From NCBI GenBank assembly GCA_949752745.1, contig OX457028.1, forward strand, positions 4,957,332 through 5,021,331: a stretch of DNA of 64,000 bases, read 5' to 3'. Below the pieces are notes generated by a model that did not search any database, had not been told where the DNA came from, and worked only from the letters and a program-made list of their open reading frames with translations. Each line of letters opens with the position of its first letter. The stretch's first letter is position 1. The DNA is from Protula sp. h YS-2021 (lineage: Eukaryota > Annelida > Polychaeta > Sabellida > Serpulidae). A program made the translations under genes and the position numbers. This document shows positions 53,764 to 62,838 of this stretch, piece after piece.

Positions 53764-53973
53764 TCATGTTTGACACTCTTCATCCTCACTTTCTACATTG
53801 CTGTCTACATTATTGTCTAAATTGCTATCTACATGATCTACATTGGTATCTACTACTTCTCCTTGACAACAAGCACTAACACACCTAATTTTTACAGGAA
53901 TAATATTTTTATTTCCATTTTCTTTACAACAACAACACCACAACTCTTTAATCCATGTTAAAAAGTTTCCCAT
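53764..53973 (-). CDS. Small putatively acylated membrane-anchored protein
   Basis: 69 residues beginning MGNFLTWIKELWCCCCKENG. Gly2 in an MGNxxx context fits N-myristoylation, and four consecutive cysteines at positions 13-16 could be palmitoylated. The rest is polar, with an acidic, repeat-like C-terminus (VDHVDSNLDNNVDSNVESED). No signal peptide or transmembrane span. It overlaps the upstream gene by 16 nt and lies in the capsid block, which suggests a virion or membrane-associated role; this is inference. No homolog is recognised. Confidence 0.6.
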   Translation of the reverse strand: MGNFLTWIKELWCCCCKENGNKNIIPVKIRCVSACCQGEVVDTNVDHVDSNLDNNVDSNVESEDEECQT

Positions 53974-54551
53974 CCTTCTGGAAACAACCTTTGTTGACGT
54001 TGTTGTATCTCTTTTGCAATATCTTCACGAGTTGTCTTTTTGCCAAGAACAGTTTTTGGAATATTAGCGTCTACAATTTCCTCAATAAACTGCTTCCAAC
54101 CACGCAGTGGTTCTCGTCGTTCTTTTCTTTTTGTAGCAACCAATGCTTCTTTCAACAAATCAATAATGTTAGAATTTGTAATGACAGTACCTGTTTTTAA
54201 AACAAGTTCATTTTTATCTGTCCATCTCGTACCATATTTCTTAAGTTCTGCCAGAAGTTGTGTTAGTTTTACATGATAAATGGGTTGAAAATGGTTAAGA
54301 AACTGTTGAGACTTTTCTGATTTTTCTGCATTAGATGCTGTAACAGACTTTTGTCGTTGTTGTTGTTGTGATTGAATTGTTCGTAAATGACGTCCAAGCA
54401 CTTGAGACATTTCTATTGCTTTTTCACGAGTTCGTTTCCCACGTAAAAGTTTATTCACTTTCGTTTTGATTTCAACATCTTTTCCCTTCTTTTCTAACAA
54501 CATTTTATATTCATATTCAGGAATGAGAACCATTTTCAAAGTATGTTTCAT
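53958..54551 (-). CDS. Polinton accessory protein, basic/helical
   Basis: 197 residues. The N-terminus is a KMVLIPEYEYKMLLEKKGKD-type helix, then comes a basic segment with KLLRGKRTREKA and a Gln-rich stretch. A middle part (LTQLLAELKKYGTRWTDKNE) follows, and the end carries PLRGWKQFIEEIVDANIPKT and basic residues. Proteins with this order (V.I....y..ll at the start, a GW..F motif at the end) are common in animal Polintons and of unknown function. The start overlaps the upstream stop as ATGA (54548-54551). Confidence 0.65.
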   Translation of the reverse strand: MKHTLKMVLIPEYEYKMLLEKKGKDVEIKTKVNKLLRGKRTREKAIEMSQVLGRHLRTIQSQQQQRQKSVTASNAEKSEKSQQFLNHFQPIYHVKLTQLLAELKKYGTRWTDKNELVLKTGTVITNSNIIDLLKEALVATKRKERREPLRGWKQFIEEIVDANIPKTVLGKKTTREDIAKEIQQRQQRLFPEGWETF

Positions 54552-54874
54552 TTTAACAGCAACTGAGCTAACAAGGGTAATGCAAATTTAGCAATAGCTC
54601 CAATAAATCCTCCTTTCTGATTAACCAACTTCTTTTTTCTTCGAAGTGATATCTTCTTATTTGCCAGTGTACGTAGGGTATGACGTTCACGCTTGAATAA
54701 CTTATACCTTTTTGAGCTTAAGGGTAAATGTCCTCGCAATATATTCAAACAAATTTCAAACAAGCTAGTTAATTCCTCCTTAGTAGCTTGTTGTAGTAAG
54801 GATTTACGTCGTTTAGGCCCGCTGCGTGCAAGCAAGTGAAGGAAAGGTTGATTCGCTTGAATACGTTTAGACAT
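54548..54874 (-). CDS. Polinton small basic protein with hydrophobic C-terminus
   Basis: 108 residues. A helical, basic protein with LTSLFEICLNILRGHLPLSS, then KRERHTLRTLANKKISLRRK, then NQKGGFIGAIAKFALPLLAQ as a hydrophobic end. The NILxGxxPL...LRxLAxxxxSxxxKKxLxxQxGGF layout is recurrent in metazoan Polintons. The C-terminal amphipathic or membrane-active tail recalls adenovirus pVI-like proteins, but that is inference. The ATG overlaps the ATPase 3' end by 8 nt. Confidence 0.7.
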   Translation of the reverse strand: MSKRIQANQPFLHLLARSGPKRRKSLLQQATKEELTSLFEICLNILRGHLPLSSKRYKLFKRERHTLRTLANKKISLRRKKKLVNQKGGFIGAIAKFALPLLAQLLLK

Positions 54875-55544
54875 CTTGGCTGCGAATGGTTAAGTGACTT
54901 GGTTCTTGTTCATACGCCACCTTATCAACATATACGTAATGTGTATCTTTTGGTAAAATGCCTGTACGAATACGTAGTTGATCATTTGTCTTCGGCTTCA
55001 AATCAATGAATAAATAGCCGTGAGGTTTGCTGGTAGCATCTTGATAAGCTTCTATGAGAAATTGAGATTTTCCAGGATACATTTGTCGCGCTAATGTACT
55101 TATTTGTTGACTGTCTCTAGGATTTTTAAACAGAATGATGTAATGTGTATTCAAAGTAATATTACGCATTTCTCTACCATGATGAAACAAATTATGCACA
55201 ATAAAAATAATGCTCAGATTTTGATGACTGCTGCCAACACTAAATAGACGTGTCATGCGTTCATCACTATGACATTTGGTCATTAAGTCATCAATGATGA
55301 GTAAGTTTGGTTTTTTCGGGTTAAAACGCTCTTCAATGTTATCTGGAATGCCTTGGTAAAATTCCACACCTTTCATTCCCTTATACAAAGGCTGATCTGC
55401 TGCATAGAGCCATAAAATGGTTTTTGGAGAGGGTTTAATTAACTTTTGTTCTAGAATTTCTCTAACTAGAGAAGTTTTACCACTGCCTGTAGGTCCAGAG
55501 ACCAAACACGTGAATGGATGCTTTATTTCGAATATCTGTTTCTT
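54867..55544 (-). CDS. Packaging ATPase (HerA/FtsK type), no AUG before the Walker A motif
   Basis: The motor that would load the genome into capsids. Walker A is VSGPTGSGKTSLV, Walker B is PNLLIIDDLM, and a later IIFIVHNLFHHG region contains the sensor segment. The frame is open upstream to a TGA at 55545-55547, giving PFTCLVSGPTGSGKT with the beta strand normal for the family. There is no in-frame ATG between that stop and the Walker A; the first plausible codon is TTG at 55503-55505. The upstream part overlaps the integrase 3' end in another frame. Start loss, non-AUG start or frameshift fusion are possible. The remainder is intact. Confidence 0.85.
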   Translation of the reverse strand, partial: KKQIFEIKHPFTCLVSGPTGSGKTSLVREILEQKLIKPSPKTILWLYAADQPLYKGMKGVEFYQGIPDNIEERFNPKKPNLLIIDDLMTKCHSDERMTRLFSVGSSHQNLSIIFIVHNLFHHGREMRNITLNTHYIILFKNPRDSQQISTLARQMYPGKSQFLIEAYQDATSKPHGYLFIDLKPKTNDQLRIRTGILPKDTHYVYVDKVAYEQEPSHLTIRSQDV

Positions 55545-56616
55545 TCACCCAACTGTTAAACTTCTTTGGCCAACCTAACCACTTCACAAATAATTCTTTA
55601 ACACCTCGTCTTTTTCGTGTTTTCAAGACCTTTTCAATTCTGTAGACTGATTCAATATCTTTTGTCACTTTCTGCAGTTCTTCTTCATAAAAATGTCCGT
55701 CAATATCTTCATCCAAAAAGTCTTTCACACGATACAAGTGTATTCCTTGCTTCTTACAACGATGTGTGATAATGAACACTTCTTGCGTCCACTTTATATG
55801 ATAATCCCGTTGAAATACATATTTCATGTGAGAAATGCGAACCTGATCACCAATTTTAAATTTGTAGGGTTTTTTCTTCTTCTTTGGTTTTAATTTCAAT
55901 TTGTCTACATTCATATACTTCCACACTTTCGATTCTATGTCTTTACGAATATCTGCAGGAGCATACTTATTAGGGAGGGAGCCATGAGGTCTATGGTTAT
56001 AATTATACACTAAATCTGGAAGGATGTCCATATATCGATACGTTTGATTATGAAGGAAATATCGATACATCATTCCCTTTAGAGTACGAATGACTCTCTC
56101 AGCAAAGTTGGCTTTGGTTTCATTCTTTGTCGTATAGGCATGTATTCCCTCCTTCTTCAAAAATGCTTTTACCCATCTCTTTTTAAATTCAGTTCCTTTA
56201 TCTGACCTTAGAGTTCGTGGTCTTCGTTGTGTTTCATGAAAAATCTTTTGAAAGGCTTCTATGACGCTGGTATGTGATTTATTAGGCATTGGCTGCACCC
56301 ACAAATATTTGGAAAACACATCAATGACAACTAATAAAAAGTGGGTGTCATCATTATAGGAAGCTATGTTTCCCATGTCAGCTAAATCAATATCCCACAT
56401 GTCATCAATTCCACGTGTAATGACACGTTGCCTTTTAAACCTGTATTTTACAGGTTGTAGTAAACTGAAGGCATCTTGATCCTGTAATCATTTCTTCACT
56501 TGTGAATGAGTGACTGGTTGATCATGTTTTTTTTAATATGTGATATAGTTTGCAAATGCCCCGGGTTGACCAGGTTTAAAGTAAATATTGGTTAAGTAGT
56601 CTTTCCACGTCGACAT
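55477..56616 (-). pseudogene. Integrase (RVE family) with C-terminal chromodomain, two in-frame stops
   Basis: It would insert the element into chromosomes by a DDE reaction. From 56400 the frame is open: catalytic Asp in WDIDLADM, second Asp in LRSDKGTEF, and Glu in KANFAERVIRTLK about 33 residues later. A chromodomain near the C-terminus (VYRIEKVLKTRKRRG ... LFVKWLGWPKKFNSW) may guide the element to modified histones. The N-terminal part begins at ATG 56614-56616 and stays in the same frame but is cut by TAA at 56533-56535 and TGA at 56488-56490. A shortened product from 56400 would keep the catalytic core but lose the N-terminal domain. Its 3' end overlaps the ATPase frame. Confidence 0.88.
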
Positions 56617-56746
56617 GTTAACACTAAATGATCAACACTTGTTAACATATCTTGCATTTTATTTTATCAACACATCATGCATTTATCAACACATCTTAAA
56701 TTTTATCAACATATCTTAAATTTTATAAAAGCTCAATCAACATATC
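56617..56746. repeat. Short AT-rich repeats between transcription units
   Basis: Four to five copies of TATCAACACATCTTAAATTT-like units lie upstream of the integrase start. This is possibly its promoter region; no clear TATA box was chosen. Confidence 0.5.
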
Positions 56747-57078
56747 TTACAAATCAAGTATTGATACAATGGTGTTAATAATTGGAGTCCATTGATCTTC
56801 AATGAACATTAACCAACAACTTAATTCATCAAATGTGATAGCATCTACACCATATTTTTCACAGCGTTGATTTGCATTATCTAACACTTTATCTAAATGA
56901 ATGTAATATTTAGCTTCATTCCAATATGTATAGAACATGCAGAATGACAAGTATGTTCTGAACACTCTTCATTTTGACAAGCAGGACATACTAAACATGC
57001 AAACTTTTTTACAGCTAATAACATTTCTTCACAATATGTCTTTTGCACAATATATTGTCTCAATGTAATGTCTGTCAT
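56747..57078 (-). CDS. Cys-rich small accessory protein, probably frameshifted
   Basis: From ATG 57076-57078 the frame encodes a protein with FACLVCPACQNEECSEHTCH (a likely metal-binding cluster) and runs to a stop at 56893. A second frame, open at 56747-56965, continues with a helical segment (WNEAKYYIHLDKVLDNANQR, then CWLMFIEDQWTPIINTI). The overlap at 56893-56965 suggests one gene with a frame change near 56930, but two separate ORFs cannot be excluded. No homolog is recognised. Confidence 0.45.
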
Positions 57079-57365
57079 TATACTGCAATGTAGATTAACC
57101 ACTCTCTCACTTCATCAAACAGTCTTGGATCAAATCGAGCGAAGTGATATGCTGCTTCCACATCAAACTCCTCAGCTCCGTCAATGTTTGAAAACATACA
57201 CTCTTTGATGAAATCCTCACGTAAGTTTGGTACACTTAACGTGGAATGCGCAAGTTCCCAATAAATGTCAAAGTGTTGCAGTTGTTGTTGAATAGATCCA
57301 AAACGCGCCAGTTCACTTATCATGTAGTCCACATACTTGTCCTTGAAACACGTTTCTACATCCAT
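57078..57365 (-). CDS. Hypothetical accessory protein, 95 residues
   Basis: ATG 57363-57365. An acidic, helical protein with no recognised domain (MDVETCFKDKYVDYMISELA at the start; FDVEAAYHFARFDPRLFDEV near the end). The stop region touches the next ATG (57076-57078). It is part of the closely spaced minus-strand accessory set; function unknown. Confidence 0.5.
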   Translation of the reverse strand: MDVETCFKDKYVDYMISELARFGSIQQQLQHFDIYWELAHSTLSVPNLREDFIKECMFSNIDGAEEFDVEAAYHFARFDPRLFDEVREWLIYIAV

Positions 57366-57429
57366 CTTTCACATATCCATATAACACGTCTGCACACTTT
57401 GACGGTTGGCAAACAAATGACTCTCAGTC

Positions 57430-58050
57430 TTACTCCGCAGAAACAGTTAGTGAGCCGCACTTGTTGCAGAAGTTGTCTGGTTCACACAACTTGCAATTGT
57501 ACTTGTGGCAGTGACAATCATAATCCTCAGCATATCCGTAAGCACCACAATATTCACAGGTAAGTCCAAGTTGATTTTGCACATCCATATTCTCCAATTG
57601 AACTTCAGCCAGTCTTTTCTTGGATAACTTTGACACTTTCATCCGATTGTCCTTTTGTAGCTTGATAGGAGTTTTCTTACCATGACATTCCGTGCATGGC
57701 AATAAGGTTGAGTTAATGTTATCCATCTCCTGAAGCAATGTCTCCCATTCACCATCATTCATGTTGATGTAAAACTTGTATTCTTTCCCGTCAAACAGTG
57801 ATGCTTGCACAAAACTCACATAGCGCATGTCCAAGTATGAAATGACTTCAAGCCATTTCGTTTGCGTTAAGTACAGTTTGAAGCCAATGTCACGTAATCT
57901 TGGTAAGTTCAGACACACAATCTTCCACAAGGATGGTGATAAAGCAAGCCATCTCTCTCCACGTTTGATTCGAATAAATAATCCAAATTGTCCATGCTCC
58001 ACAGTAATTGTTAAGTTTGCACTAATTTTAAAGCTGCTTGTCTTCTCCAT
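57430..58050 (-). CDS. Protein with two PC4-like modules and a C-terminal zinc ribbon
   Basis: 206 residues from ATG 58048-58050, with a good GCCATGG context; the open frame extends to a GTG at 58083. Module 1: FKISANLTITVEHGQFGLFI, then WLALSPSLWKIVCLNL. Module 2: VSFVQASLFDGKEYKFYINM, then NDGEWETLLQEMD. Both follow the strand pattern and W-helix of the PC4-like ORFs at 49237-50635. The C-terminus has CTECHG and then CEYCG...CHCHKYNCKLC...CNKCG, about ten Cys/His, probably binding two zinc ions. A TATA box lies about 40 nt upstream. A nucleic-acid-binding role is inferred. Confidence 0.55.
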   Translation of the reverse strand: MEKTSSFKISANLTITVEHGQFGLFIRIKRGERWLALSPSLWKIVCLNLPRLRDIGFKLYLTQTKWLEVISYLDMRYVSFVQASLFDGKEYKFYINMNDGEWETLLQEMDNINSTLLPCTECHGKKTPIKLQKDNRMKVSKLSKKRLAEVQLENMDVQNQLGLTCEYCGAYGYAEDYDCHCHKYNCKLCEPDNFCNKCGSLTVSAE

Positions 58051-58086
58051 GGCTGCGCGTCGAATGATGACTGCACTTGACACCTC

Positions 58087-58098
58087 ACTCCTTTTATA
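58087..58098 (-). promoter_or_regulatory. TATA box of the PC4/zinc-ribbon gene
   Basis: Minus-strand ATATAAAAGGAG lies 37-48 nt upstream of ATG 58050, with the same core as the boxes at 49175 and 59210. Confidence 0.55.
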
Positions 58099-58104
58099 TG
58101 GACA

Positions 58105-59168
58105 TTACATGTATGTTTTCATGAGATGTTTGCAAAATCGCGGAGTGATCTCGTTGAAACCATCCAGAAAGGCTGTTGGTAAACCGTCTGTTAGAGATTG
58201 TCTCATGACGATCACTAAAAAATCTCCTCGTTTGCGACTTCCAATTATCCATTGGAAGAGCATTGACATGGTGAAATATCCTTTTTCATAGAGGTAGGCC
58301 ATCATCTCGTACACCTTAATACGTTCTTCAAGGTACTTGAAGCCATGTAGCATAACCTTTGCACATTTGGAATCGCGATCCTCGTCAACACACTTTGGCG
58401 CCGGTAGACATAATGTCTTAAAAAGTTCCTCATGAAGACTTCTAATAAGTTGAACGAAACGTCGGGTCATGGCTTCGGAGAACTGTGGCTCTGACGCGGG
58501 AACATGCTCTATGTTTCCTTCTAGCATGTAGATAAGCTGAATGACAGTGTTCACTTCTTCCGTTAGGTATATGTATGTGTGTTGGTCGAAAAAGCCTTCT
58601 TCACATAAGCACCATAAAATGTTGCAATCTATCAGAGGAATCACTGCTTGAAAGTTCCGTTTCAACAGCGTGACGTCTTCTTCAGTAACAGGAATACTTT
58701 TGCTCAATTCGAATTTAGATTTGAGCTGCTTTTCATCGTCGTCGCTATCGTCATTGTCGTCATTGTCGTCATTGTCGTCATCGTCGTCGTCACCGTCGTC
58801 ATCGCTTGACATGACCACTTCTTCCTCCTCAAGATGCTCTAGATGAGCCTGTAACTTTGTACTAAGTGGTTTGGCGCTACCATTTACAAGCGCATTGGCA
58901 ACCCAGAACGGGTAGTCAGATCCCTCGGGATCGGGCATTGCTTGCTGTACTGGCTGTACTTCTTCAGGCCTAGTTTGCTGTACTGTAGACACGGCTGAAG
59001 GAGCCCCTAATGCTTCCTCCAAGGCTTTTCAGCTTCTGTTAGTGTACTTAGGAAGGCAGCAGTCTCCTCTGCAGTTAAAACTGCATCTGTAAAAGCCATT
59101 GTTTCATTGCTAAAAAGGCTATCAATTTCCATGTTGTTAGCCGTTGCTGCGTTTCGAGACGTCTCCAT
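58105..59168 (-). pseudogene. Acidic accessory protein with two helical (CARD-like?) segments, frameshifted near the N-terminus
   Basis: The ATG at 59166-59168 opens 53 codons ending at TAG 59007-59009. The main frame (58105-59022, 305 codons) has no ATG start and follows a stop, so one base has probably been lost or gained in the AAAA run near 59023-59030. The main part has an Asp-rich run coded by GTC/GTCATC repeats (58735-58800). It then has two alpha-helical stretches: TLLKRNFQAVIPLIDCNILW...CEEGFFDQHTY and EERIKVYEMMAYLYEKGYFT...FLDGFNEI. Their hydrophobic spacing and G-F-T turn resemble CARD/death-fold domains, but the similarity is weak. A TATA box lies 42 nt upstream. The product, if made, would be about 350 residues. 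Confidence 0.5.
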
Positions 59169-59209
59169 GATGGTTTGGCAATGCAATGATTAGAGTGGTG
59201 TCAACCCGA

Positions 59210-59220
59210 CCTTTTTATAC
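59210..59220 (-). promoter_or_regulatory. TATA box of the acidic accessory gene
   Basis: Minus-strand GTATAAAAAGG lies about 42 nt upstream of ATG 59168. It is in the 270-bp divergent intergenic region shared with the plus-strand gene at 59440. Confidence 0.6.
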
Positions 59221-59254
59221 TACTAACGGTGAGCCGTGAGCCAGCGGCGTAAAA

Positions 59255-59362
59255 AAGTAGCTGGGGGGGGGGGGGCTCACTAGGTAGCTGGGCGGGGGGG
59301 GGCTCACTAGGTAGCTGGGCGGGGGGGGGGGCTCACTAGGTAGCTGGGCGGGGGGGGGGTCC
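59255..59362. repeat. G-rich tandem repeat in a divergent promoter region
   Basis: Four ~29-bp units of GGTAGCTGGGCGGGGGGG, G run, then CTCACTA. G runs of 8-12 on the plus strand could form quadruplexes. A related block preceded by the same GGTGAGCCGTGAG motif occurs at 62838-63060. Confidence 0.85.
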
Positions 59363-59439
59363 TCGCTTCAGGTCGACTGGCCAGGGGCAGTCAGTCAGTC
59401 TGCTTTGAACCTTTGAAGCGAACACATCGAAATTTAATC

Positions 59440-60387
59440 ATGCAGTACAAGGACGAGTTTTTCTCAGATGAGCTTCGGGGTCGCTACTTTCTATCAGCGA
59501 AGGATGTCAACCTCTGGGAGGAGATTTATATTGAATACCAAACCTTTCTGTTTCGAAAGTGGAGGGATTTCCTTGGGAACAGACCAGAGGAACAGTTCAA
59601 CCGGTTTGGCAGGGCGGCGGAGGAGAGCCATAAGCGACTACGCCATCGTTCGCCGTCCAGGGACCCGTCGCCCTGCCAGGAAGTGACCAGAGTGACCGCG
59701 ACAACGATGACAGAGACTCCTCCAGCCAGAGTGATCGCAGCAACGATGACAGAGACTCCTCCTGCCAGAGCGACTCCTGTCAAAGTCGCTGCGTCAACGA
59801 TGACGCCCCCGCTGAAAGTGAATCAAAAGGAAGCTGATGTGACTGTCCGGAAGGTGCTGGCGGCACCAGTTTCAGTCGAGCAGCGTTTTCCAAGCGCTAC
59901 CGTTACAAGACCGGACAGTCCGCCACCAGCTCCTGACGATGAGCTTACAATCGCTGTCGCCAGTATTTCGGATACAGTCAGCCTCATACAGTCACCTTCA
60001 AACACTGACCGCAACAACGAACCTGCTCAGATGAAAGTGGAGGATGACTCTAGAAAAGAGTCAGATTTCCAGGAGGTCATACAAATCTTGGGCTCTTTGG
60101 ATAATGTTAAATATTGTGAATTCTGCCATTTTGGCTATCCGGCAGAATATTCAATGAGAATGCATGAGCAGCAATGCCCGGAGGCTTTGAAGTCCCAATA
60201 TTATTTTTGTAGTGTCCAGGGCAAAGGATTCACCTCGAGCAGGGCCGCGGTTGCGGCGCATAAGAGGAAGTGTGCCTGTGGCGAGGTTGGTGGCGGCAGC
60301 GGTGCCAGCGGTGGCGTCAGCGGCGGCGCCAGTGGCGGCGACAGGAGAACTGATGGCGGGAGGCAGCGACAGCGGCAGGAGAACTGA
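59440..60387 (+). CDS. Proline/Thr-rich protein with C-terminal C2H2-type fingers
   Basis: 315 residues from the first ATG (59440-59442); an upstream in-frame TTG at 59413 is ignored. The N-terminal ~70 residues (YKDEFFSDELRGRYFLSAKD and following) look folded. The middle is Pro/Thr-rich and carries a duplicated 15-17 residue unit (TATTMTETPPARV). The C-terminal part has CEFCHFGYPAEYSMRMHEQQ then CPEAL, and FCSVQGKGFTSSRAAVAAHK then RKC, two degenerate finger-like units (the second has one Cys changed). It ends in a Gly/Ala/Ser-rich low-complexity tail. It is divergently oriented from the gene at 59168. Whether it belongs to the Polinton or the host is unclear. Confidence 0.6.
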   Translation: MQYKDEFFSDELRGRYFLSAKDVNLWEEIYIEYQTFLFRKWRDFLGNRPEEQFNRFGRAAEESHKRLRHRSPSRDPSPCQEVTRVTATTMTETPPARVIAATMTETPPARATPVKVAASTMTPPLKVNQKEADVTVRKVLAAPVSVEQRFPSATVTRPDSPPPAPDDELTIAVASISDTVSLIQSPSNTDRNNEPAQMKVEDDSRKESDFQEVIQILGSLDNVKYCEFCHFGYPAEYSMRMHEQQCPEALKSQYYFCSVQGKGFTSSRAAVAAHKRKCACGEVGGGSGASGGVSGGASGGDRRTDGGRQRQRQEN

Positions 60388-60430
60388 TGGCAAGAGGCAG
60401 TGACCAGGACCAGACTACGGAAATCCCTCC

Positions 60431-60452
60431 AGGGCCGCTTTTTAGCGGCCCT
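60431..60452 (+). terminator. Perfect 9-bp stem, UUUU loop hairpin 44 nt after the stop
   Basis: AGGGCCGCT, TTTT, AGCGGCCCT forms a perfect stem of nine pairs (GC-rich) with a four-base loop. It resembles the animal replication-dependent histone 3' stem-loop in having a GG...CC stem and a U-rich tetraloop, but the stem is longer. It may be an RNA 3'-end or stability element, or a transcription pause site. Confidence 0.45.
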
Positions 60453-60544
60453 CCCATTATTACGAAATGAAACGCTTCATCAGGCAATCTTAGTATGAAT
60501 GAGAGTGTGGGAAATGCTAAAAAAAAAAGAGGACTATAAATCAT

Positions 60545-60960
60545 TGATTTTTAGCTCCATCTGTCCGTCTGACCGTCTGAAAAAGCTAAACAAATTGCTG
60601 CCTGGGTTAAAAATACCCTGGCATGAGAAATGAAACGCTAAATCTGCCCGTCTGCCCGTCTGAAATAGCAAAACAAATTGCTGTCTGGGTTAAAAATACC
60701 CTGGCATGAGAAATGAAACGCTAAATCTGTCCGTCTGCCTGTCTGAGAAAGCAAAACAAATTGCTGTCTGGGTTAAAAATATCCAGGCTTGAGAAATCGA
60801 ACGCTAAATCTGTCTGTCTGACCGTTTGCTGTGTTGTGTGTGAAGAGAGAGAGAGAGAAATAAGCCACTATCTGGGTTAAAAAATACCCAGGCTTGAGAA
60901 ATAAAACGCTGAATCAGTTGTGGCTATATATGTGAAGAGAGAGGGAACAAAAAATAAAAA
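60545..60960. repeat. Tandem ~90-100 bp repeat
   Basis: Four to five units carry CTGTCCGTCTGNCTGTCTGA, AAAGCAAAACAAATTGCTGT, CTGGGTTAAAAATACCC and ATGAGAAATGAAACGCTAAA in order. It is non-coding. Confidence 0.85.

Positions 60961-62837
<1,877 letters not shown>

Positions 62838-62838
<1 letters not shown>

Larger units (their letters stand above)
47587..59440. mobile_element. Polinton/Maverick (adintovirus-like) giant transposon, decayed and incomplete
   Basis: The Polinton hallmark set is present together: protein-primed DNA polymerase B, RVE integrase with chromodomain, HerA/FtsK packaging ATPase, adenain-like protease, double-jelly-roll major capsid, penton-like minor capsid and a pX-like core protein. 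The left end is inside the assembly gap. The right end is not found: no long inverted repeat was recognised, and the plus-strand gene at 59440 and the repeats beyond may or may not belong. Lesions: two stops in the integrase and frameshifts in the capsid and an accessory gene. Such elements are thought to be endogenous relatives of animal DNA viruses. Confidence 0.92.

Noticed and set aside
58735..58800. Asp-rich run as an independent microsatellite insertion breaking a gene
   Set aside because: The repeat is in frame and lies in a linker between folded segments, so it need not damage the protein.
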